5,021 nt of DNA from positions 1 to 5,021 of the forward strand of contig JAUVKM010000183.1 of the NCBI GenBank assembly GCA_030596265.1, given 5' to 3'. A program made the position numbers and the translations under genes. Of the stretch, positions 1-4,880 are shown one piece after another. The notes below the pieces were generated by a model. That model did no database searches. It was given only the letters and a program-made list of their open reading frames with translations, and was not told the origin of the DNA. Position 1 is the stretch's first letter, and the number at the start of each line of letters is the position of its first letter. Source of the stretch: Candidatus Cloacimonadota bacterium (GTDB lineage Bacteria; Cloacimonadota; Cloacimonadia; Cloacimonadales; TCS61).

Positions 1-477
1 CTTACACTTAAAGTGGATACAGATAAAGCTATCCAATGGTTACAAAAAGGGGCACAACCTTCTGATACCGTAAGATCTCTACTTCGTAAAGCCGGAGTAT
101 TAGAGAAATGGCACAATCTGAAGAACGAATCAAACGAAGGGAAAGAAAAAGAAACTAAAGTTAAAAAACCTACAGCAAAGAAAACTACTGCGAAGAAAAC
201 TGTGAAAAAAGAAACTAAACCTGTAGTAAAAAAAGCTGATGAAAAACCAGCTGCTAAAACAGAAAAAAAAGTGACTAAACCAACAACCAAAAAAACTGAC
301 GATAAACCTGTAGTGAAAGCTGAAAAGAAGGAAACAAAACCGGTTGTTGAAAAAGTTAAGAAAAAACCTGCAGTAGAAGTTGAAAAAAAAGAAACTAAAC
401 CAGTAACTGAAGAGACACCTGCTGTGGAAACTAAGAAAGAAGAAACTCCTAAAGCAAAGGATACAGAAGAGAAATAA
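1..477 (+). CDS. rpsP: 30S ribosomal protein S16, 5'-truncated, with long Lys-rich C-terminal tail
   Basis: S16 is a structural protein of the small ribosomal subunit that binds 16S rRNA and helps early 30S assembly. The frame is open from base 1, so the N-terminal part of the protein lies outside the window; the GTG at 13 is an internal Val codon, not a start. The visible core has the typical S16 ending: [19 protein letters not shown] followed by a short Lys/Gly-containing helix and EKWHNLKN. After about base 125 the protein changes into a roughly 115-residue tail of Lys, Glu, Thr, Pro, Val and Ala with no hydrophobic core, made largely of 20-residue repeats. Many S16 proteins end soon after the core, so this tail is an extension; it starts strongly basic ([14 protein letters not shown]) and turns acidic near the stop. 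It is probably disordered and may bind RNA, which is inference. The gene heads the visible operon and stops 2 bases before khpA. Confidence 0.93.
   Translation, partial: LTLKVDTDKAIQWLQKGAQPSDTVRSLLRKAGVLEKWHNLKNESNEGKEKETKVKKPTAKKTTAKKTVKKETKPVVKKADEKPAAKTEKKVTKPTTKKTDDKPVVKAEKKETKPVVEKVKKKPAVEVEKKETKPVTEETPAVETKKEETPKAKDTEEK
208..405 (+). repeat. 60-bp tandem repeats coding the S16 tail
   Basis: Three complete 60-bp units start at 208, 268 and 328, and a fourth, decaying copy starts at 388. Each begins with a codon series for K-[E/V]-T-K-P and ends in [T/A/V]-EK, giving exactly 20 residues per turn ([20 protein letters not shown] is the first). The spacing is exact at both DNA and protein level, which points to expansion by tandem duplication followed by divergence. 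Two runs of eight A residues (263-270 and 383-390) fall at the unit junctions. Confidence 0.85.
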
Positions 478-479
478 AG

Positions 480-710
480 ATGAAGGAACTCATTGAATTC
501 ATCGTTAAAGCTTTAGTAGATGATCCCAGCGCTATCGAGATTGAAGAAGTGGAAGCTGAAAAATCTACTACTTACAAACTTCGCTCTGCTAAAAGTGATA
601 TTGGAAAAGTTATTGGCAAACGTGGTCGTACAGCAAGTGCAATTCGCACAATAATGACAGCTGTATCTGCAAGACAAGGGAAAAAAGCTGTTTTAGAAAT
701 TTTAGAATAG
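480..710 (+). CDS. khpA: KH-domain RNA-binding protein (KhpA/YlqC family)
   Basis: This 76-residue protein is a single small KH domain of the KhpA (formerly YlqC) family, a cytoplasmic RNA chaperone that in Gram-positive bacteria pairs with KhpB/Jag. The diagnostic stretch is DIGKVIGKRGRTASAIRTIM (residues 40-59), which contains the RNA-clamping GxxG loop as GKRG at 46-49. The N-terminal MKELIEFIVKALVDDP and the C-terminal KKAVLEILE also match the family, and the length is normal. The ATG lies 2 bases after the rpsP stop with only a weak purine-rich stretch upstream (around 464-471), so translation is probably coupled to rpsP. Location between rpsP and rimM is the common bacterial arrangement. 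Whether this organism has a KhpB partner cannot be seen here. Confidence 0.93.
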   Translation: MKELIEFIVKALVDDPSAIEIEEVEAEKSTTYKLRSAKSDIGKVIGKRGRTASAIRTIMTAVSARQGKKAVLEILE

Positions 711-1205
711 ATGCTAATTTCTGACCTGGTTGCAATAGGTAAACTAGGAAAGCTTATTGATGAGAATGGGTTCATCCCATTAAAAGCCGGTAAGAATTTC
801 CACCCGGATCTTTTGGGAAATATTTTTTTGGTCTTTAGAAATAATAGTGTGAGATATGTGACGGTAGAAGAAGTAATAAAAAACTACCGGATAAAAATTG
901 ATGACAGTGAAACTGCTCAACTTGCAGCAGATGAAGGTAATGTAAAAGTAATGCTTCCAAAGATCGAAATTGAGTCTATACATAAGGAACTTGGGTATGA
1001 TGATCATGTTGGCAAAAGTATTATCTTTAAATCTGAAGTGATAGGCAAAGTTATTGAGATGTTGAACAATTCAGTTTATGATCTTTTGGTTTGTGAATTG
1101 AACAATAAGCAAGAATTGATGATACCATTATTGGATAAATTCATTCTTGAGATCAATGATGACAGTATAACAGTTCAATCTATCGAAGGATTATTGAAAA
1201 TATGA
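711..1205 (+). CDS. rimM: Ribosome maturation factor RimM (divergent)
   Basis: RimM binds ribosomal protein S19 and assists late maturation of the 30S head. The call rests on length (164 aa; the family is usually about 160-180), operon position just before trmD, and a recognisable C-terminal PRC-barrel. Residues about 95-163 read as a GKSIIF strand, IGKVIEML, then NSVYDLLVCELNNKQELMIP and a closing IEGLL, the usual RimM pattern of a conserved turn, an IP strand and an EGLL end. The N-terminal domain is weaker: it starts LVAIGKLGK as expected, but the usual P-H-G-x-x-G-E loop is replaced by LIDENGF (residues 15-21). The ATG directly abuts the khpA stop with no gap and no clear Shine-Dalgarno site, implying coupling. 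The stop overlaps the trmD start by 4 bases (ATGA). Loss of the loop makes functional equivalence slightly less certain. Confidence 0.85.
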   Translation: MLISDLVAIGKLGKLIDENGFIPLKAGKNFHPDLLGNIFLVFRNNSVRYVTVEEVIKNYRIKIDDSETAQLAADEGNVKVMLPKIEIESIHKELGYDDHVGKSIIFKSEVIGKVIEMLNNSVYDLLVCELNNKQELMIPLLDKFILEINDDSITVQSIEGLLKI

Positions 1206-1876
1206 AGATCGATGTTTTAACTCTTTTCCCGCAAATGTTCGAAAACTTCCTAAAGGAAAGTATGGTCGGGATAGCAATAAAACAAAATGCATTATCTGTT
1301 GAATTAACAGATATCCGCGATTTTGCTTTTAATAAACACCACAAAGTGGATGATTATCCATACGGTGGTGGATCGGGAATGGTAATGAAACCAGAACCGC
1401 TTTATGAAGCTATCACTAAGATCAAAGGTGATCGGGATATTCCGATTATCTACTTCACTCCACAAGGAAAATTACTGGATCAATCAACTGTGAATAAATT
1501 CAGTCAAATAGATGAGATGATCATAGTTTGCGGACATTATAAAGAGATTGATCAACGTATTCGCGATACTCTTATTACAGACGAGCTTTCAATTGGAGAT
1601 TATGTACTTTCCGGTGGTGAAATTCCAGCGATGGTAATGATCGATGCAGTTGCACGTTTGCAGGATGATGTACTTGGGAGTATAGATTCAGCACTTTCAG
1701 ATTCACATCAGGATGGTCTTTTGGGCTGTCCTCATTATACGCGTCCACCTGAATTTATGGGACACAAAGTTCCAGATATTCTTTTATCCGGGAATCATAA
1801 AAATATTGAAAAATGGCGTGAAAAAAAGTCATTGGAAATAACAAAGAAGAACCGTCCGGACTTACTGGAAGATTAA
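1202..1876 (+). CDS. trmD: tRNA (guanine-37-N1)-methyltransferase TrmD
   Basis: TrmD uses S-adenosylmethionine to methylate N1 of G37, next to the anticodon of tRNAs reading CNN codons, preventing +1 frameshifts; it works as a cytoplasmic homodimer. The 224 residues carry all family signatures: MKIDVLTLFPQMF at the N-terminus, DDYPYGGGSGMVMKPEP at 50-66, the SPOUT trefoil-knot strands YFTPQG at 84-89, CGHYKEIDQR at 110-119 and GDYVLSGGE at 132-140. The C-terminal tRNA-binding region follows, with SHQDGLLGCPHYTRPPEF at 168-185. Asp171 there corresponds to the catalytic Asp of the E. coli enzyme (Asp169) and Arg152 lies in the conserved helix before it. The protein is a little shorter than the usual 230-250 residues but ends normally with NRPDLLED. 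The start overlaps the rimM stop by 4 bases, and the stop shares one base with the next start (TAATG). Confidence 0.97.
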   Translation: MKIDVLTLFPQMFENFLKESMVGIAIKQNALSVELTDIRDFAFNKHHKVDDYPYGGGSGMVMKPEPLYEAITKIKGDRDIPIIYFTPQGKLLDQSTVNKFSQIDEMIIVCGHYKEIDQRIRDTLITDELSIGDYVLSGGEIPAMVMIDAVARLQDDVLGSIDSALSDSHQDGLLGCPHYTRPPEFMGHKVPDILLSGNHKNIEKWREKKSLEITKKNRPDLLED

Positions 1877-2424
1877 TGCAGCCGAATATTTATCTTGGGC
1901 TTGTTCATCATCCGGTATACAATAAATTTGGTGATGTGGTAACTACTTCCATTACCAATCTGGATATTCATGATATTGCCCGAAGCTGCAAAACATACGG
2001 CTTAAAAAAGTTCTTTGTTATCACTCCATTAAATACGCAGAAACTTCTTCTAAACAGAATTTTAAAATTCTGGAAAAGCGATATTGCAAAAGAGTATAAT
2101 AGTGATAGAGTTCAAGCTCTATCTCTCATTGAATATGCAGTTGATATTGAAACTGCAGTAAAACAGATAAGTTTACAGGAAGACGACTGTCTTGTAGTAT
2201 CCACAACAGCAGCAAGGTTAAAACAACAGATCAGTTATATTGATCTGAAAAAACTTAAAAGACCCGTTCTACTTCTTTTTGGTACCGGTAACGGCCTTAC
2301 CAAAGAGATCCACGAGCAGGCAAATCATGTTTTAAAACCTATTGAAGGAAAGGGAAATTATAATCACCTTTCTGTTAGAAGCGCAGTTGCTATTGTGTTA
2401 GACAGACTATCTTCCGAAAAATAA
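1876..2424 (+). CDS. SPOUT-type SAM-dependent RNA methyltransferase (TM1570-like, PF09936)
   Basis: This 182-residue protein resembles the Thermotoga maritima TM1570 family of predicted SAM-dependent RNA methyltransferases, whose fold is a SPOUT trefoil knot. Visible marks are an N-terminal [20 protein letters not shown], then [20 protein letters not shown] (residues 26-45), [10 protein letters not shown] at 132-141 and the C-terminal knot stretch [20 protein letters not shown] at 155-174. In the family the GTGxGL and N-H-L-S-V-R elements form the cofactor pocket. The RNA target is, as far as I know, not firmly established, so no specific modification is assigned. The length is usual. The ATG overlaps the trmD stop by one base, and the gene sits between trmD and rplS, the position it holds in other genomes that have it. 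A role in modifying rRNA or tRNA alongside TrmD is inferred from family and context. Confidence 0.88.
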   Translation: MQPNIYLGLVHHPVYNKFGDVVTTSITNLDIHDIARSCKTYGLKKFFVITPLNTQKLLLNRILKFWKSDIAKEYNSDRVQALSLIEYAVDIETAVKQISLQEDDCLVVSTTAARLKQQISYIDLKKLKRPVLLLFGTGNGLTKEIHEQANHVLKPIEGKGNYNHLSVRSAVAIVLDRLSSEK

Positions 2425-2430
2425 AGGAGG
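2424..2430 (+). promoter_or_regulatory. Strong ribosome binding site of rplS
   Basis: AAGGAGG is a near-perfect anti-Shine-Dalgarno match beginning in the stop codon of the upstream methyltransferase and lying 4 bases before the rplS ATG. It is the only strong site inside the operon; the other internal starts rely on overlap or very short gaps. L19 may therefore be translated independently and at a higher rate than the enzymes upstream. Confidence 0.8.
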
Positions 2431-2434
2431 AAAG

Positions 2435-2782
2435 ATGGACATTTTAAATGAAGTTGGAAAAGAACAGATGAGAACAGACCTTCCGGAATTCAGAGTTGGT
2501 GATACAATTAAGGTTCACTATAAGATCAAGGAAGGATCAAAAGTAAGAATACAGGTTTTTCAGGGAATCGTGATCCAGAGAAGAGGAGCACTAATTTCTA
2601 AGACATTCACTGTAAGAAAAATAAGTAATGGAGTTGGTGTTGAGCGTATTTTCCCACTTAATTCACCCAATATCGACAAGATCGATGTTGTAAGATTTGG
2701 TCGAGTGCGCAGAGCTAAATTATTCTATCTCAGAGAAGCTAAAGGTAAAGCTGCACGTGTAAAAGAAAAGAGAAGATATTAA
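2435..2782 (+). CDS. rplS: 50S ribosomal protein L19
   Basis: L19 is a structural protein of the large subunit at the 30S-50S interface, where it contributes to an intersubunit bridge. The 115-residue product matches the family end to end: [20 protein letters not shown] (19-38), [20 protein letters not shown] (40-59), [19 protein letters not shown] (60-78) and the basic C-terminus [20 protein letters not shown] (91-110) ending EKRRY. The length is standard (about 115-120). The ATG is set by the AAGGAGG site just upstream. It is the last gene of the operon, 10 bases after the methyltransferase, and its stop codon lies in the middle of an 18-bp palindrome followed by a strong terminator. Confidence 0.98.
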   Translation: MDILNEVGKEQMRTDLPEFRVGDTIKVHYKIKEGSKVRIQVFQGIVIQRRGALISKTFTVRKISNGVGVERIFPLNSPNIDKIDVVRFGRVRRAKLFYLREAKGKAARVKEKRRY

Positions 2783-2830
2783 TATCTTCGAAATTAATTT
2801 AGAAGATATTAAAATCTTCAAAACAATATG
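2771..2830. repeat. Tandem 30-bp repeat with palindromes at the rplS 3' end
   Basis: Two adjacent 30-bp units (2771-2800 and 2801-2830) share AGAAGATATTAA exactly and then ATCTTC after one differing position. The first contains the perfect 18-bp palindrome GAAGATATTAATATCTTC (2772-2789), centred inside the rplS stop codon. The second (2802-2819) keeps the GAAGAT and ATCTTC arms around a 6-base centre. The second unit repeats the DNA that codes the last residues of L19 (Arg-Arg-Tyr-stop), so it looks like a small duplication of the gene end. As RNA the units could form two weak, AT-rich hairpins that protect or stall at the 3' end. Confidence 0.7.
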
Positions 2831-2832
2831 AT

Positions 2833-2866
2833 AAGGGAGTTCGATTTTTCGAACTCCCTTTTTTTT
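2833..2866 (+). terminator. Rho-independent terminator of the rpsP-rplS operon
   Basis: A perfect 12-bp stem is formed by AAGGGAGTTCGA (2833-2844) and TCGAACTCCCTT (2849-2860), closed by a TTTT loop. It is followed by six more T residues (2861-2866), making an eight-base U tract in the RNA. It lies 50 bases after the rplS stop and clearly closes the operon. The stem begins with A residues opposite the U tract, so it may also work in the reverse direction. Confidence 0.96.
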
Positions 2867-3151
2867 GTGCTTAACCTTGAAAGGATTTCCTTCATTTTTT
2901 CTTTAGAATTAATCCTTTGAAGGTTTACCTGCCTTTGGCATGATTTCTTTCATTTCCAACCTTAAGATTGCTAACTAAAAGAAATTTTGTGAGAAGCGAT
3001 CTCAAGGTTTAGGACAGATAAATCCACGGGAATGACACCAAGAACATTTTAAAAACTTTACAAAAAAGTAATCTTAGTGAAATTGCAATTGTATATTACT
3101 TAAGACATTATTTTGTGGTTCATTTGTGAGGAAAGTCGTAGTTAGCATGTA

Positions 3152-3180
3152 TTCAAAGTTAATTTAGAATTAAATAATAT
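3152..3180 (+). promoter_or_regulatory. Possible sigma-70-type promoter for the TPR protein gene
   Basis: TTCAAA (3152-3157) and TAATAT (3175-3180) are separated by 17 bases and each match the consensus at four of six positions. They sit shortly before the gene's ribosome binding site. The surrounding DNA is so AT-rich that such matches arise by chance, so this is a weak proposal. That the gene needs its own promoter follows from the strong terminator upstream. Confidence 0.22.
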
Positions 3181-3194
3181 CTCACAAGAAAAAA

Positions 3195-3200
3195 AAGGAG
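3195..3200 (+). promoter_or_regulatory. Ribosome binding site of the TPR protein gene
   Basis: AAGGAG follows a run of A residues and lies 5 bases before the ATG at 3206. It fixes that ATG as the start, in agreement with the signal-like N-terminus of the product. Confidence 0.75.
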
Positions 3201-3205
3201 TTTAG

Positions 3206-4219
3206 ATGAAAGCAAAGATATTTTTACTTTTGTTAATTATGATAAGTATTAATCTATTTTGTGAAAAAGATTCACTTTCAATAAATACATTGCAAAACAG
3301 ATTATCAAATTTAGAAAATAAAATTGACCAAACAATCTCAAATCAAATAAATTATAAAGTAGAAAAGGATTTATTGAAAGAGACTTATTCAAATAATTAT
3401 GACAGAATTCAGATAATTATTTCTATTGTTCTCGGATTGATAACTCTTTTAGGAATTCTGGGAATAAGTAGTATTAATAAAACTAAAAAGAAATACGAAA
3501 CAGAATTAGCTGAATTTAAAAGTCTTAGATTAAAATTTGAACAAGATTATGATAAATTGAATGAATACCAAGAAGCAACTAAAAAACAATTTAATCAGCT
3601 TAGTAAAGTAAATCAAGAACAAGATGTAAAATTAAAAATATTAGAGATTAAAGAAAAAGCATCAACATATCTATCAAATAAGAATTATACAAGTGCATTG
3701 GAATATGTCAATATTGGTATTAGTTTAGATCCTAATAACATTTCATTTTTGGATATTAAAGCTGACGCATGCACAAAGCTATTGGATTTTGATACTGCTA
3801 TCGAAATGCAAAAATTAATTATAAAAGAAGATTATTCAAACACAAGTGCAATTTTAGAATTAGCAGAACTTTATCTTCTGACTAAGAATAACGATGACTT
3901 CATTGAGTTAAGAGATAGCCACAAGAAAGTTTTATTTTTGGATTATGAAAATATACATTCTATTCTATTTGATGTCTTATTACAATATAATCTTAAAGAT
4001 ATTGAGAAAATTAAACAACACACTATCGAAGTTTTATCTAAGCTGGATGATAATGAAGTAAAAGAATTTTTTAAATGGGATTTTGCTGAAATCAATAATG
4101 CAATAAACAAAAAAAATGCTGATGAATTGACTAACCATCTATTCTATTTTATCAACATTGTAGATGGACATTGGGGAAAAAAACAGTACGAAGATCAATT
4201 AAAAAAAAGTAGTAAATAG
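3206..4219 (+). CDS. Membrane-anchored coiled-coil and TPR-repeat protein, function unknown
   Basis: I do not recognise a specific family for this 337-residue protein. Residues 4-18 (KIFLLLLIMISINLF) form a hydrophobic signal or anchor segment after a basic start; Cys19 follows, but Phe at -1 argues against a lipobox. Residues about 25-60 are polar with heptad-like Leu/Ile spacing (LQNRLSNLENKIDQ), suggesting a short coiled coil. Residues 68-90 are a clear membrane helix, followed by NKTKKKYE, whose positive charge places what follows in the cytoplasm. Residues about 92-146 are another likely coiled coil. About 147-245 resemble two to three TPR units: the first ends in the typical LDPNN (174-178), and the second has ADACTKLLDFDTAIEMQKLI (186-205). 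The most likely topology is a small periplasmic coiled coil with a cytoplasmic TPR scaffold. The gene stands alone between a terminator and repeat-rich DNA and is markedly richer in A and T than the operon, consistent with an accessory gene. Confidence 0.8.
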   Translation: MKAKIFLLLLIMISINLFCEKDSLSINTLQNRLSNLENKIDQTISNQINYKVEKDLLKETYSNNYDRIQIIISIVLGLITLLGILGISSINKTKKKYETELAEFKSLRLKFEQDYDKLNEYQEATKKQFNQLSKVNQEQDVKLKILEIKEKASTYLSNKNYTSALEYVNIGISLDPNNISFLDIKADACTKLLDFDTAIEMQKLIIKEDYSNTSAILELAELYLLTKNNDDFIELRDSHKKVLFLDYENIHSILFDVLLQYNLKDIEKIKQHTIEVLSKLDDNEVKEFFKWDFAEINNAINKKNADELTNHLFYFINIVDGHWGKKQYEDQLKKSSK

Positions 4220-4600
4220 TTTAAGAATTAGTAATCTTATAAAATTGATTTAAACATAATTGACACTCAACACTGTTAATCTAGTGGTTTACTTTGTTTG
4301 AATTGTACTGATTCAAACTTTAGGTAGTCTGTTTGAGTTGGAATTGATGATTCCGTAAAACACACCATCTAAACCACTTCACTTCTTCCTAATCGAAACA
4401 GTTCCCGAGCATTATTTTTTCAAATAGTATTTGTTCTTAATATCAAGAGAATTGCTAATTTACTTTATTAATTTTGCATGATGGATCTGTGATTTAAATA
4501 TTTTATTCGATCTTTCAAAACTTAAATATTGATTAATTCAAGGTTCGATATAAATATTTCTTGTAAATTACAATTGGTCAACAATTGTTGATTTTATTGA
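4220..4600. other. AT-rich intergenic region; no gene seen
   Basis: This stretch has no plausible coding frame and no strong terminator directly after the upstream stop; only a weak AAGA/TCTT hairpin with no U tract follows. Its first half holds the nested inverted repeats listed separately (4283-4378). Its second half (about 4400-4560) is very AT-rich, with recurring AAATATT words. A perfect 14-bp palindrome, TCAACAATTGTTGA, lies at 4578-4591 just before the REP-like cluster and could be a protein-binding site, but nothing else supports that. Confidence 0.5.
4283..4378. repeat. Nested inverted repeats, possible branched RNA structure
   Basis: An outer 9-bp inverted repeat, AGTGGTTTA (4283-4291) with TAAACCACT (4370-4378), encloses two smaller hairpins. 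These are GTTTGAAT (4296-4303) with ATTCAAAC (4311-4318) around a 7-base loop, and GGAAT (4340-4344) with ATTCC (4350-4354) around a 5-base loop. Together they could form a three-way junction of about 96 bases. It matches no RNA family I recognise, and it could be part of the 3' untranslated region of the preceding gene. Confidence 0.4.
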
Positions 4601-4605
4601 AAAAC

Positions 4606-4631
4606 ATCGGAATGTCCGCAGGTCTTCCGAT
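4606..4631. repeat. REP-like hairpin unit, inverted copy
   Basis: ATCGGAA (4606-4612) and TTCCGAT (4625-4631) form a perfect 7-bp stem around a 12-base loop. It contains CGGAATGT (4608-4615), the reverse complement of the ACATTCCG core found in the units downstream, so it is probably a divergent member of the same repeat family in the opposite orientation. Confidence 0.6.
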
Positions 4632-4657
4632 TGTTTGTGGGAAGTGAAGTGGAAATT

Positions 4658-4711
4658 TCTACATTCCGAAGAGTCCCGAAAGAATTCAAGACACATTCGG
4701 AAGTTGGAAAA
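4658..4711. repeat. REP-like unit, copy 1
   Basis: The unit starts with TCTACATTCCGAAGAG (4658-4673) and ends with ACATTCGGAAGTTGGAAAA (4693-4711), both repeated exactly in the unit at 4808. TTCCGAA (4664-4670) and TTCGGAA (4696-4702) can pair as a 7-bp stem. The 25-base loop includes TCCCGAAAG (4674-4682), which also forms half of the palindrome at 4778-4795. A related half-copy with the ACATTCCG core and a following GAGATTCG lies at 4723-4738. Confidence 0.75.
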
Positions 4712-4770
4712 TATAAAAGTCAACATTCCGGAGATTCGACAAGTTAAGGTGAATGATTAGAGATCGTTTG

Positions 4771-4799
4771 CTTCTCATCCCGAAAGCTTTCGGGAGAAG
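4771..4799. repeat. Long palindrome with perfect 18-bp core
   Basis: TCCCGAAAGCTTTCGGGA (4778-4795) is a perfect palindrome. The flanking CTTCT (4771-4775) and AGAAG (4795-4799) can extend the pairing if two or three bases bulge on the left side. Without a T tract it is not a normal terminator. Its position between two REP-like units suggests it belongs to the same repeat cluster. Confidence 0.7.
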
Positions 4800-4807
4800 T
4801 TGATCAA

Positions 4808-4861
4808 TCTACATTCCGAAGAGCTTCGCACATTCGGAAGTTGGAAAACATTCGGAAGTTG
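4808..4861. repeat. REP-like unit, copy 2, with an extra half-unit
   Basis: TCTACATTCCGAAGAG (4808-4823) and ACATTCGGAAGTTGGAAAA (4830-4848) repeat the arms of copy 1 with a much shorter interior. The stem TTCCGAA (4814-4820) with TTCGGAA (4833-4839) is kept, and CGAAG/CTTCG inside it offers an alternative fold. A further half-unit, ACATTCGGAAGTTG (4848-4861), follows directly and ends 19 bases before the transposase start, placing it in that gene's leader. Confidence 0.78.
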
Positions 4862-4865
4862 TGAG

Positions 4866-4871
4866 AAAAGG
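4866..4871 (+). promoter_or_regulatory. Ribosome binding site of the transposase gene
   Basis: AAAAGG lies 9 bases before the ATG at 4881. It is a moderate Shine-Dalgarno match and supports that ATG, which also gives the N-terminus expected for the family. The site directly follows the last REP-like half-unit. Confidence 0.55.
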
Positions 4872-4880
4872 TATATAAAT

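Larger units (their letters stand above)
2867..3205. other. Intergenic region with diffuse inverted repeats; no gene seen
   Basis: No convincing reading frame, tRNA or known RNA family is visible on either strand. The motif AACCTT recurs in alternating orientation. AACCTTGAAAGGATT (2873-2887) faces AATCCTTTGAAGGTT (2911-2925), a 15-bp inverted repeat with one mismatch and a 23-base loop. AACCTTAAGAT (2958-2968) faces ATCTCAAGGTT (2999-3009), also with one mismatch. These look like relics of a short interspersed repeat. The last part, from about 3080, is AT-rich leader DNA for the gene at 3206. Confidence 0.5.

Noticed and set aside
13..15. GTG as a start codon for a separate 154-residue protein
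   Set aside because: The frame is open upstream to base 1 and the residues on both sides fit the S16 core, so this is an internal Val codon of a truncated rpsP.
572..775. Open frame of 67 codons on the minus strand
   Set aside because: It lies wholly across khpA and the start of rimM, both well-supported genes, and its translation has no recognisable family features.
780..1007. Open frame of 75 codons on the minus strand
   Set aside because: It is antisense to rimM, rich in Tyr, Phe and Ile as expected from reversed AT-rich coding DNA, and has no supporting signals.
3148..3168. Six-codon mini-ORF in the leader of the TPR gene (a possible attenuator peptide)
   Set aside because: It has no ribosome binding site at a usable distance, no run of regulatory codons and no terminator hairpin after it.
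3202..3265. Lipoprotein signal with Cys19 as the lipidated residue
   Set aside because: The residues before the Cys are N-L-F, and Phe at -1 is not accepted in a normal lipobox, so a plain signal or anchor segment is more likely.
4606..4861. CRISPR array
   Set aside because: The repeats are short, present in both orientations, irregularly spaced and lack uniform spacers; they fit REP-like hairpins next to a RAYT gene.
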